A stretch of 64,000 nucleotides of DNA, taken from Glaciecola sp. KUL10 (GTDB lineage: Bacteria; Pseudomonadota; Gammaproteobacteria; Enterobacterales; Alteromonadaceae). Numbering within the stretch: the stretch's first letter is position 1; every line of letters begins with the position of its first letter. The notes under the pieces were generated by a model. That model worked only from the letters and a program-made list of their open reading frames with translations. It made no database searches and was not told where the DNA came from. The translations under genes and the position numbers were made by a program. The stretch is from contig NZ_BGNG01000010.1 in the NCBI RefSeq assembly GCF_003203515.1, forward strand, positions 1 through 64,000, in the 5' to 3' direction. Positions 27,206 to 35,183 of this stretch are shown here, in pieces.

Positions 27206-27931
27206 TTAAGACGGTTTGCTGTGTAAGGCATAAATGTTAGCGGCTTGCAGGGTATGACGTGAACCGCCACGGCGCTTGTGCATCGGCGACCCCATTCTGG
27301 CTTTATAAGGCACTTTGACGCTGAAGCTAGGTAAAGGCCAGCCGACTTTTTGCTTGTCTACTTTGATATTCACGGCTTGTTGATCACGGTTATCACGCGA
27401 GAGCGACATCGCCAAACTGACAGGCAAATTAGTTTGTTGATGTTTGCCTGCTTCAAATAAAAAGATCAAACATTGTCCTTTAATTGCAGCCAGTTCGAGT
27501 TTTTTAGCTTGGGCGACTTGTAGCTTTTCGTGCCAGATAAAAATAGCGGCACAAGCACCACTTTTAGCGCATTGTTCAGCGCTCCATAACTTTTGCTCAG
27601 TGCTGTGTTTGTCATGGGTAATATCGATGATCATGACTTTATCAAGCGTAAGTCCTTCACCAATTAAGAATTCTGCATTTAACAAAAATGGAGCCGCCAC
27701 AAAAGCACAAAACTGCTTTTGTGCTTGTGCTTTAATCGCAGGTAACACTAGGCGCATTTCACCTAAGCCGACTAAGCTTTTAATATGGACTAAACCAGAC
27801 TTTGGAAAACCACCATTTAGCGCTTTATCGAGTGTTTGATAACCGGTACTAACACGCTCCTTGTGTTGCTCGATACTCGCTGCACGCCACACTAACTGCT
27901 TTTTTTGCAAATCATGTAAGAGAGGATTCAT
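27206..27931 (-). CDS. imuA: ImuA, SOS mutasome RecA-like protein
   Basis: 241 residues from the ATG at 27931 (MNPLLHDLQKKQLVWRA); an ATG 9 bases upstream is possible. The fold is RecA-like but lacks a good Walker A (GLVHIKSLVGLGEMRLVLPA in its place). A basic C-terminal tail (GSPMHKRRGGSRHTLQ) follows, as in proteobacterial ImuA. It is the first gene of imuA-imuB-dnaE2 and lies directly behind the LexA box at 27958, so it is induced by DNA damage. Confidence 0.88.
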   Translation of the reverse strand: MNPLLHDLQKKQLVWRAASIEQHKERVSTGYQTLDKALNGGFPKSGLVHIKSLVGLGEMRLVLPAIKAQAQKQFCAFVAAPFLLNAEFLIGEGLTLDKVMIIDITHDKHSTEQKLWSAEQCAKSGACAAIFIWHEKLQVAQAKKLELAAIKGQCLIFLFEAGKHQQTNLPVSLAMSLSRDNRDQQAVNIKVDKQKVGWPLPSFSVKVPYKARMGSPMHKRRGGSRHTLQAANIYALHSKPS

Positions 27932-27957
27932 CGTAAGCACACCTAACTTGATATAAA

Positions 27958-27979
27958 ATACTGTATATATATACAGTAT
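27958..27979. promoter_or_regulatory. LexA (SOS) operator of imuA-imuB-dnaE2
   Basis: The core CTGTATATATATACAG (27961-27976) fits the gammaproteobacterial SOS box CTG-N10-CAG, and the symmetry extends to a perfect 22-base palindrome. It lies 27 bases upstream of the imuA start on the minus strand, where it would block RNA polymerase. Confidence 0.93.
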
Positions 27980-28286
27980 AAGTAGCTGTGTTAAATGGTC
28001 AAGTGTTTAGCGTTGATCGATAGGCAAGCGCTTGTATTGAAAGCGCTTATTGTTTAATCAAGGGTGTTTTGTATGCTTGCCAAGTATTGTCAAAGCTATG
28101 CGACAGCCCTTGAATTACAAGGGCTGTCGCATCAACTGTCGTATGACAGCGCGTAAAAATGACTGTCGTGTCGCAAAAACGCCGTTGGATTAACTCATTC
28201 CCAAGTGCTTAATGAAAGCGTTCCTTGATGTCGTTCGCGATTAAAAGGACACAATAAATGAATATCCGCACTTAAGGAGAACAACG
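27980..28286. other. Intergenic region rich in stem-loops
   Basis: The gap between the divergent imuA and the 28287 gene contains AAGCGCTT-type repeats (about 28027-28052), a 15-bp perfect stem (listed separately), a second small stem CTGTC-GTAT-GACAG (28136-28149), and three CTGTCG copies. The plus-strand end has AAGGAGA before the 28287 start. Confidence 0.6.
28098..28132. repeat. Long perfect inverted repeat
   Basis: ATGCGACAGCCCTTG (28098-28112) is the exact reverse complement of CAAGGGCTGTCGCAT (28118-28132), with an AATTA loop. No T-run follows on the plus strand, so it is not a plain intrinsic terminator. It could end transcripts, form a small RNA or be an extragenic palindrome repeated elsewhere. 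Confidence 0.75.
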
Positions 28287-28721
28287 ATGCAAGATATACT
28301 TAATCCAAATGATAAAAACCAGGTGTCAACAAATGAGGAAGAAGCAATGAGTCAAGTTAGCCTACGCAAAGGTTATTGGTTTTTCTTTGATGACGAAGGA
28401 GATGACATCTCAATACATGGTTCGGCGTGGTCGGGAAAAGAAACGGTTTATTTCAACAACAAAAAAGTCTCTGAAATTCGAAATATTACCAGCCGATCAG
28501 GCACACATCATTTTGAAGCTAAGCAACATTCATACAAAGTTGAATTTCAAATTACTAGCTTGAGACAAGGTACTTTAGAGGTTCGCGTATTTAAAGATGG
28601 ACATTTGCTCGGTCAAGAGTCGGCGAGTATTCAAAAGAAGCCAGTGCCGTGGTGGCATTATTTGGTATATGCAACGGTAGGTGCATGTTTTGGTTTTGCC
28701 ATGGCGGCTTACTTTTCTTAA
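28287..28721 (+). CDS. Hypothetical C-terminally anchored protein, paralog A
   Basis: 144 residues with a strong AAGGAGA site before the ATG (Met21 is an in-frame alternative). The soluble part starts GYWFFFDDEGDDISIHGS and continues KETVYFNNKKVSEIRN, then ends in one membrane span (about 122-142, WWHYLVYATVGACFGFAMAA). The same order occurs in the next gene (GRWLRLKYEEHDIAIHWS, IETVYVNNHPISE, then a membrane span), so the two are tandem paralogs. No family recognised. The protein probably exposes its N-terminal domain to the cytoplasm. Confidence 0.7.
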   Translation: MQDILNPNDKNQVSTNEEEAMSQVSLRKGYWFFFDDEGDDISIHGSAWSGKETVYFNNKKVSEIRNITSRSGTHHFEAKQHSYKVEFQITSLRQGTLEVRVFKDGHLLGQESASIQKKPVPWWHYLVYATVGACFGFAMAAYFS

Positions 28722-28748
28722 TCGAAGCATTAAAAGGATACTCAGCAG

Positions 28749-29117
28749 ATGCAAAAAGGCAGATGGTTACGTCTAAAATATGAAGAACACGATATTGCTA
28801 TTCATTGGTCTAGATACAGACGTATTGAAACCGTTTATGTCAATAATCACCCAATATCTGAAAAGCCGAATTTTTGGGGAGCAAGCAGTGTTTACAAAAT
28901 TACATTAGCAGAGCAACCCTTCTATTTGCATATAGAGTCTCCAGCGTTAACCAATGTACTTGCCCGCGCAACACTCAAAAAAGGCGGGCAGCAATTAGTC
29001 AGCGCCGACGCAAAGTATTTTGAGACAAAAGCTTCTTTCGTCAAATATCTATGCTTTGTGTTGGCCATGCCTTTTGCTGGATTTTTACTCGGTATCACTT
29101 TGAGTAAGGTTTTATAG
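28749..29117 (+). CDS. Hypothetical C-terminally anchored protein, paralog B
   Basis: 122 residues; shares with its upstream neighbour the segments G-x-W, I-x-I-H, ETVYxNN and xSE, a beta-rich soluble domain, and a C-terminal membrane span (about 99-118). An AAAGGA site precedes the ATG. It starts 27 bases after paralog A and is followed 31 bases later by a membrane-anchored XRE regulator, so the three genes form one unit. Function unknown. Confidence 0.7.
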   Translation: MQKGRWLRLKYEEHDIAIHWSRYRRIETVYVNNHPISEKPNFWGASSVYKITLAEQPFYLHIESPALTNVLARATLKKGGQQLVSADAKYFETKASFVKYLCFVLAMPFAGFLLGITLSKVL

Positions 29118-29148
29118 ATGTTCCCTGATCATAAGAGGTCATTATAAA

Positions 29149-29460
29149 ATGGAGATTCGAGGCGATATTGTCAGGCAATTACGGACTGATCGCTCATGGA
29201 CGCAAGCGCACCTTGCTGAAGTGTGCGAGGTCAATTTAAGAACTATTCAACGCGTTGAAAATCAGGGCAGCGCTTCTGTCGAAACCATCATGGCTTTGTG
29301 CGCTGCTTTTGATATAAAACGAGATGTATTGTTTAAAGTGCCAGAGCCTAATGAAATCGAGCAGGATAAATTTGCGCTAGGGCGCTTACATTATTTGTTG
29401 TTTTTGGCTGGTTTGTTACTTGGTTCGAGTGTTTCGGTGGTTTTGTTGATGATGAAATGA
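29149..29460 (+). CDS. Membrane-anchored XRE-family regulator
   Basis: 103 residues. A Cro/CI helix-turn-helix occupies about 4-60 (VRQLRTDRSWTQAHLAEVCE, NLRTIQRVENQGSASVETI), followed by a short linker and one membrane span (about 80-100). A DNA-binding domain fixed to the membrane is unusual for such a small protein and suggests it senses the membrane or is held by the two membrane paralogs encoded just upstream. That link is inferred from gene order. Confidence 0.8.
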   Translation: MEIRGDIVRQLRTDRSWTQAHLAEVCEVNLRTIQRVENQGSASVETIMALCAAFDIKRDVLFKVPEPNEIEQDKFALGRLHYLLFLAGLLLGSSVSVVLLMMK

Positions 29461-29523
29461 TTCGTCACTCAATGTCGTCATTCGGTATACTTGCGCCCAA
29501 ATGACTTACCTAAAAAAGTAAAA

Positions 29524-29868
29524 ATGAAAGAAGTAATACAGTTTATCTCAAGTACGCTAGGGCAATTCACCGCATTGATTCAGCCTTATTACAACGAAGT
29601 TGCGTTAACCATCATGGCAACAACATTGGTGGTTTACGGCGATGTACTAAACAAAAAGATAAAACGTATTATCAGCCCTTATCACTTCATTATTCGCACT
29701 GTCGTTTTTGTGTTGGTGTGTGCTTTTGGCTATGGCATTTTGGTGGTGTTTGCGACGCCCTATGTTAAGCAGGTAATTTTGCTGGTGCCTTATGCTTATC
29801 AAGGGCTATTTGTTGTCGGCGTATTTTTGCTGTTGGGGTATTTGGCTGAGCATCGTCGTTATATTTAG
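29524..29868 (+). CDS. DUF3392 family membrane protein
   Basis: 114 residues from the ATG at 29524; a TTG at 29491 would add 11 residues that look like untranslated sequence. At least three membrane segments are visible. IMATTLVVYGDVLNKKIKRI, HFIIRTVVFVLVCAFGYG and the closing GYLAEHRR match what I know of DUF3392 proteins in Vibrio and Alteromonas relatives. The role is unknown. Convergent with the DUF1501 gene. Confidence 0.7.
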   Translation: MKEVIQFISSTLGQFTALIQPYYNEVALTIMATTLVVYGDVLNKKIKRIISPYHFIIRTVVFVLVCAFGYGILVVFATPYVKQVILLVPYAYQGLFVVGVFLLLGYLAEHRRYI

Positions 29869-29886
29869 CCTTCAAACTACTCACAC

Positions 29887-31062
29887 CTACACCATATCAG
29901 GAAAAATAAGCTTAGCTTGCGCAGTAGAAAGACTAAGATGGCTTTTTAGGGCTTCAAGCGTCCAGTAGCGCACATCACTGGTTGGCTTTAAATCGCGCGC
30001 CTCAAATAATTGCTCTTTTGCTAATCCAGGCCATTTGCCTAATACCGCACCTCCTTTAATTGTTGATTTCGATAGCTGGCGGGAAGAGGGTGAAGTTAAA
30101 CCACCGCCTGCCAAAAACATAGCTGAGGCAGTGCCGTGGTCTGTGCCTTTTGTGCCATTGAGTGCAACTGTACGGCCAAACTCAGTATTAATAATTACCA
30201 AGGTGTCTTGCCACGTATCACCTAATGCTTGATGCATTTTTTTAAGGCCATTATCAAGTTGTGAGAACATTCTGGATAATCTATTTTGTTGATTGTTGTG
30301 AGTATCCCAACCCCCAAGCTCTAGCATTGCACAATTAATGTTAGGATCGTTATTGAGTAATTCACCGCATCTTTCAGCTAAATATACAAAGTTGGGTTTA
30401 CGCTTTTCATTCATTTGCATGGCAGGATTTTGTTGCTGTTGAATAAGTGATTGTAGGTGGTTGTTTAGGCTCTCGTCATTTTGATACAAATCACTCAAAC
30501 GCGATAACAAATCATCACTTGCTTCAGGAAACGTTGAAGGGTACCACGTTTGACTTTGTATACTTTGATGACGAAGTGCAATGGGCACACTTCTAGAAAT
30601 CGCAACGCTTTCTCCTTTAATTGCATTTGCGGCACGTGCAAGCCAACCATTGTTGTGATCGGTTTGTGTAAGACCTGATTCCATATGATCTTGAGCTTCA
30701 AAATGCGAGCGCTCCCGGAAGCTACTGGCCACTGCAACCACAGGTGACATTTGTTTTTGCGCATATAATTGATGCATAAAGGAAAGTTGTGGATGCAAAC
30801 TAAACTGTTTATCTAAGCTGAGTAAGTCTTGTGCAATAGGCTCTACAAATTGCTTGCGATACGCCAAAAAATTTGGGTCTGCTACAGGAAACACCGTATG
30901 CAGCGAGTCAACTGCGCCACGTAAAAATATCCAAACCACTTTTTTGTTCGCGGTGCTTTTATTCGACATATTGGCGTTGAGTAAATTAGCTGCAGCACGT
31001 GGTGTTTGCAATAATACCCAAGCTGCTGCACCGCCTTTTATAAAATTTCGTCGATTAATCAT
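29887..31062 (-). CDS. DUF1501 family Tat-exported protein
   Basis: 391 residues. A twin-arginine signal opens it (NRRNFIKGGAAAWVLLQ). The sulfatase/alkaline-phosphatase-like DUF1501 fold shows in VVWIFLRGAVDSLHTVFPV, the DHMESG segment, ALGDTWQDTLVIINTEFGRT and GTDHGTASAMFLAGG, where the Glu and His residues would bind metal. DUF1501 proteins nearly always travel with a DUF1800 gene; here the latter ends 6 bases upstream. The pair is thought to work in the periplasm; substrate unknown. Confidence 0.9.
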   Translation of the reverse strand: MINRRNFIKGGAAAWVLLQTPRAAANLLNANMSNKSTANKKVVWIFLRGAVDSLHTVFPVADPNFLAYRKQFVEPIAQDLLSLDKQFSLHPQLSFMHQLYAQKQMSPVVAVASSFRERSHFEAQDHMESGLTQTDHNNGWLARAANAIKGESVAISRSVPIALRHQSIQSQTWYPSTFPEASDDLLSRLSDLYQNDESLNNHLQSLIQQQQNPAMQMNEKRKPNFVYLAERCGELLNNDPNINCAMLELGGWDTHNNQQNRLSRMFSQLDNGLKKMHQALGDTWQDTLVIINTEFGRTVALNGTKGTDHGTASAMFLAGGGLTSPSSRQLSKSTIKGGAVLGKWPGLAKEQLFEARDLKPTSDVRYWTLEALKSHLSLSTAQAKLIFPDMV

Positions 31063-31068
31063 ATTCGT

Positions 31069-32556
31069 TTACCTGCGCTGAAAATCTGGGCTGAGCAAGA
31101 ATAATGCAAGTGCTTGTTGTTTACTTTCAGCACGTTTGATCGCTAATGTACTTGCTTGACTTAGCAGTGGCCCTAGCGCTTGCTGGGCAAGAGCGAGTGG
31201 CTCGACTTTCTTGCGTTTTGTTATTTGATCAGCAAAGTAACTTGCCCACTCAATGCGAGAATTAAGTGCAGAGGTCCCTAACCAAGCTTTTTGCTCGTCT
31301 TCATATCCCGCAGGCGAACCTGAATTGAAAAAGCCATGGCCTAAAATCTCGAGTGTTCTATATAAATCGGGGACTGGCTTTTTAACGCCACAGGCATTAC
31401 AAGCGCTTAACACGAAAGCGCGTGGACTTTTGAATTTATCAGCTTTTTTCTGCCAACTTAAGGGATTTGCAATCATCGTGCTTATGACTTTATTCATATC
31501 GCCGTTGGTTGCTAGCCATGTTTTTTTCATAGCATCTACGAGCGCCTTAGGAACATTATCGCTAATAAAGTACTTGGCTAATTTGTAGCTAACATGTTCT
31601 GCTGTTGAAGGGTGATTTGCGAGGTCATCTAGCATTTTCAATCCCAGTGACATCTGCGGGTTTTGCTTTGCGAGTTTTGCGGCTAAGCTATCATTTCTAA
31701 ATGATATCGCTTCCAACGAATAGGTTTTACCTAATAGTGCTCTGTTTCCAGGCTCTTGCATGTTGGCACGAAATGCAAACCCTGGATCCTCTCCTTTTTT
31801 GACATTACTGATACTCCAACCAGTAATTGCTCGAGCCAACTCTAAGACGTCATCTTGTTTGTAGCCTGAATGTACACCTAGTGTGTGAAGTTCTAATATT
31901 TCTCTGGCTAAATTTTCGTTTAAACCTGCGCCTCTTTGCTTCTTTGCTTTTCTTCTTTTCCCTGTTTTGCTATTTGGGCCCATTGAACGCTCGTTATTTA
32001 AATACATCAGCATGGCAGGGTGAGTGGTCACAGCAATAAGGATATCGGAAAAGCGTTTATGCAGTCGCGGTGCAATCGCTTCTGTTTCTAGTGTGGGACT
32101 AAGCAGTGTCAGGAGTGTATTTGAACGACTCACGGCAAAGTGATTGGAAAAAAACGCCAATAGGCGTGAACAAAGCGGCTGCTCAGTTGTGAGCCCAGAT
32201 AATGCATTGTCTTGTGCAAGCTTGCGAGCAGAAGCAATCATGTCACGCCTTAATTGCTTGGAGCCTGCAGACATCATATTGTTTTGAGTTTCACTCTTAC
32301 TCTCACTCCCACTCTCACTCTCACTTTTACTCTCATTTTCCCTTTCTAATTTTTGCTGCTCTTTGAAATGATAGTAGCTGAGCATTGCGTCTTCACTACT
32401 CCATTTAACATCGTTAAGTTTGTAAGGTGTCATTTGAGATATGAGCCAAGCTTGTGCGCCCTGTAAGGAGTCGATATTGTGAAGTGACTTTGCGAGTTTG
32501 GGATTGATACCATGACCAAATCGATTTGCGGCGATGTATACAAATTCATTTAACAT
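31069..32556 (-). CDS. DUF1800 family protein
   Basis: 495 residues, within the range for DUF1800 proteins. ANRFGHGINPK starts it; LLAFFSNHFAVS, NLAREILELHTLGVHSGYKQ and DVLELARAITGWSI are the family's strongest signatures. I see no clear signal peptide. Residues 75-89 are a Ser/Glu/Lys repeat (ESKSESESGSESKSE) coded by a low-complexity tract, inserted in a surface region before the first conserved helix. Co-transcribed with the DUF1501 gene that starts 6 bases after its stop. Confidence 0.88.
   Translation of the reverse strand: MLNEFVYIAANRFGHGINPKLAKSLHNIDSLQGAQAWLISQMTPYKLNDVKWSSEDAMLSYYHFKEQQKLERENESKSESESGSESKSETQNNMMSAGSKQLRRDMIASARKLAQDNALSGLTTEQPLCSRLLAFFSNHFAVSRSNTLLTLLSPTLETEAIAPRLHKRFSDILIAVTTHPAMLMYLNNERSMGPNSKTGKRRKAKKQRGAGLNENLAREILELHTLGVHSGYKQDDVLELARAITGWSISNVKKGEDPGFAFRANMQEPGNRALLGKTYSLEAISFRNDSLAAKLAKQNPQMSLGLKMLDDLANHPSTAEHVSYKLAKYFISDNVPKALVDAMKKTWLATNGDMNKVISTMIANPLSWQKKADKFKSPRAFVLSACNACGVKKPVPDLYRTLEILGHGFFNSGSPAGYEDEQKAWLGTSALNSRIEWASYFADQITKRKKVEPLALAQQALGPLLSQASTLAIKRAESKQQALALFLLSPDFQRR
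32291..32340. repeat. Simple (ACTCTC)n-like repeat within the DUF1800 gene
   Basis: A run of CTCACT/CTCTTACT-like 6-base units codes for the Ser/Glu/Lys stretch at residues 75-89 of the DUF1800 protein. The units are imperfect, and since they are 6 bases long a change of unit number would keep the frame, so length variation between strains is expected but not phase variation. Confidence 0.7.
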
Positions 32557-32755
32557 TAGCGTCTCGTACCTTACTTTAACGAAGTGCTATCTTTTAGCGA
32601 GTGGTCGTCTTATTTGATGTATCACAGATTGATGATTTTTTATTCATGTCAGTCAGTGTAAAACTGAGTTACAGTACCGACAAGCAGATTTACGAGAAAT
32701 TGACATTTGTGTGATAACGAAGCTTAGATATGCTTGTCGTTAGTTGAGAATTAAT

Positions 32756-33346
32756 ATGAAAAAACTAATTAAAAACAATAAGATATTTATCCTGGTATTT
32801 ATTGTCAGCGGGTTTTTTACGCCACAGGCGCTTTCAAAAGTGAATTACGCCGATAATTCTGGTTTTTCAATTACTAATGTGAGTGAAAGTGCTGCGTCAG
32901 TTGAGGTGGTGTACGATAACTTTATTAACCACATCGACAGTTGGTGGCCCAAAGATCATACATGGTGGAAAGGGACACTTAAAATAGATGAATATGCCGG
33001 TGGTTGTTTTTGTGAAATCACACAGACATCAAGTGCAGCGCATATGCAAATCAGTTTTATCCATCCTCAAAAAAAGGTAGTGATGACTGGAGGGCTTGGT
33101 CCACTTCAAGAAATGGGCATATATGGAGCTTTGACATGGCAGTTCACTTCCCTCAACGAAGAAGACTCAAACACTGATAGCTCAAACAAGGGAACAAGAG
33201 TGACCCTCACTTACCATGCATCTGGCACGATCCAATTTAATGGTAAAAAAGCGACTAACGAAGATGCTGTAAAACTAGTTCACGCAGTTGATAAAGTGCA
33301 AGCGCAACAATTATCGTCTTTAACTTCTTTTAGTAATGAAAAATAG
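32756..33346 (+). CDS. Exported SRPBCC-domain protein
   Basis: 196 residues from the ATG at 32756; a TTG 12 bases upstream is less likely. Residues 1-27 form a signal peptide (IFILVFIVSGFFTPQALS). The rest matches the START/AHSA1-like fold: VYDNFINHIDSWWPKDHTWW, then DEYAGGCFCEI and GALTWQF, a pattern seen in small bacterial SRPBCC proteins that bind hydrophobic ligands. Two Cys in GGCFCE could pair in the periplasm. It precedes the TssB-TssC fusion by 21 bases on the same strand, so the two may be co-transcribed. Confidence 0.7.
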   Translation: MKKLIKNNKIFILVFIVSGFFTPQALSKVNYADNSGFSITNVSESAASVEVVYDNFINHIDSWWPKDHTWWKGTLKIDEYAGGCFCEITQTSSAAHMQISFIHPQKKVVMTGGLGPLQEMGIYGALTWQFTSLNEEDSNTDSSNKGTRVTLTYHASGTIQFNGKKATNEDAVKLVHAVDKVQAQQLSSLTSFSNEK

Positions 33347-33367
33347 TGTTCAGTTAAGGCAATACGC

Positions 33368-35179
33368 ATGTTAAATAGCATACAACACAAGCTAAATAGG
33401 GTGCGTCCACCTCGTGTCAATATTACCTATGATCTTGAAACGAAAGGGGCAATTGAGAAAAAAACGCTCCCTTTTGTCCTAGGTATTATTGCACCGTTAT
33501 CAGGCCATTCTGAACAACGCCACCCTTTGTTGCATGAACACCACTTAGTATCGATTAAAAGAAACAATTTTAATATGACACTAGCGTCTATTAAGCCGCG
33601 TTTGAAATTCAATGTACCAAATACCCTTGAAGGAGATGGAGAACTTTCAGTTAACCTAGCGTTCTCTCATTTCAGCGACTTTGATCCCTTGGGCGTTATA
33701 CAAAACCTACCTGCTTTGAGCGCTATTTATCGAACAAGGACTGACTTGTGTAACTTCCAGCGTAAACTAGAAGGCAACGATGCGCTGCGCAATATTTTGC
33801 TGACTACGCTAAATACCTCATTAAAAAGCGCTCTGTTCAAAGTAGATGCGGATACTTCACAAGAACTGGTTGAAATGTCACCGGTGGTTGAGGAAATATC
33901 CGAGCAAAATATTATCGACATCATCAATACTCACATTTCTCAAATCGATAAAATGCTCAGCTTGCAATTAAGTCACATTATTCACCACAATGATTTTCAA
34001 AGGTTGGAAGCGACTTGGCGAGGCTTACATTTTCTAGTAATGAACTCAGACACCGATGCTAATTTACAGATCAAACTGTTAGATACAACGTTTGAAGCTT
34101 TACATGACGACTTAGATCAGACCGTTGAAATTGAACAAAGCGCTATCTATTCCATTTTTAATGCTGAGCAATGCAGCGCCCTCATTGGTGACTATCAGTT
34201 TGGTCAAGCCCCTAACGATATAGAGTTGTTGAGTAAACTGAGTCTCGTTGCTTCGGCTGTTCATGCTCCTTTCATCTCATCGGCTTATTTAAAGCCGGTT
34301 GAATCACAGAGCCTTGAGGCTTCGCTTGAAATCAGTGATTTGGATGAGATTTTTGACAGTACGCAAGTTGCTCAGTGGCGCGCATTTCAAGCATCTGAAT
34401 GTTCTCGATATGTAACTTTAACCTTACCAAGGGTCATGTTGCGTGCACCCTATCAGCATAACAATAACCCTACAGATGGCTTGAGTTTTGATGAAGATAT
34501 TCGCCAACCAATTGATTCTACGATGATACTTTGGGGAAATCCTGCATATTTACTGGCTCAACGTATTGCTCATGCATTTTCATTATATGGGTGGACGGCA
34601 GCGATTAGCGGAATTAAAGGTGGTGGGTTGCTTGAAGGTCTACCAACTTGCATGACGAGCACTGACAGTGGTGAAAGCCGGCTGAATTATCTAACAGAGA
34701 GACTCTTCAAGGAGGAGAACAAAGACACGCTGTTTAAGCTAGGGCTAATGGCGGTTTGTCATTGCACAAACAACAAACTCGCTTTTTTTGGGGGCAACGT
34801 TGTAAACAAAACAAAATCTTATATTAGTTCCGACAGTAGCACCGCAAATGCCCGTAACTCAGCACTATTACCTTGTATTTTAGTCGCTTCTCGATTTGCT
34901 TTATACGTAAAAGCGATGATGCGAGAAAAAATAGGCAGTTTTATGACACGCGCAAATATCGAAAACTATTTAAATACATGGATTAGTCAATATGTGCTAC
35001 TAGATGAATCCGCTTCAGCGCAGGTTAAAGCTGATTATCCGCTCAGGCAGGCTAGAATTAATGTGAGCGACGCGCCTGGTAAAAAGAGCACCTATCGTGC
35101 TACTTTGTTTTTAAAGCCTCATTTTCAGTTGGAAGAATTATCTACCTCTATTCGTATAGAGGTAGATCTTCCTTTTTAG
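33368..35179 (+). CDS. TssB-TssC fusion: type VI-like contractile sheath protein, orphan
   Basis: 603 residues, one frame. Residues about 8-150 match TssB/VipA (RVRPPRVNITYDLET, LPFVLGIIAPLSG, MKPRLKF-like SIKPRLKFNV, FSDFDPLGVIQ). About 175-603 match TssC/VipB (FQRLEATWRGLHFLV at 210-224, LIGDYQFG, LTLPRVMLRAPY, WGNPAYLLAQR, REKIGSFMTRANIENYLN, ISQYV). These are normally two genes, about 165 and 490 residues, whose products build the sheath as heterodimers. The joining region is short, so the TssC N-terminus that normally precedes this core and binds the recycling ATPase ClpV seems missing. No Hcp, TssA, TssE, TssK, ClpV or membrane-complex gene is present in the window. AAGG lies 8 bases before the ATG. 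Confidence 0.9.
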   Translation: MLNSIQHKLNRVRPPRVNITYDLETKGAIEKKTLPFVLGIIAPLSGHSEQRHPLLHEHHLVSIKRNNFNMTLASIKPRLKFNVPNTLEGDGELSVNLAFSHFSDFDPLGVIQNLPALSAIYRTRTDLCNFQRKLEGNDALRNILLTTLNTSLKSALFKVDADTSQELVEMSPVVEEISEQNIIDIINTHISQIDKMLSLQLSHIIHHNDFQRLEATWRGLHFLVMNSDTDANLQIKLLDTTFEALHDDLDQTVEIEQSAIYSIFNAEQCSALIGDYQFGQAPNDIELLSKLSLVASAVHAPFISSAYLKPVESQSLEASLEISDLDEIFDSTQVAQWRAFQASECSRYVTLTLPRVMLRAPYQHNNNPTDGLSFDEDIRQPIDSTMILWGNPAYLLAQRIAHAFSLYGWTAAISGIKGGGLLEGLPTCMTSTDSGESRLNYLTERLFKEENKDTLFKLGLMAVCHCTNNKLAFFGGNVVNKTKSYISSDSSTANARNSALLPCILVASRFALYVKAMMREKIGSFMTRANIENYLNTWISQYVLLDESASAQVKADYPLRQARINVSDAPGKKSTYRATLFLKPHFQLEELSTSIRIEVDLPF

Positions 35180-35183
35180 TCGC

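Noticed and set aside
32291-32340. Repeat tract as part of a mobile element or CRISPR
   Set aside because: Short imperfect 6-base units inside a coding frame with no spacers or flanking features.
33368-35179. A complete type VI secretion cluster
   Set aside because: Only the sheath fusion is present; none of the flanking genes matches another type VI component.
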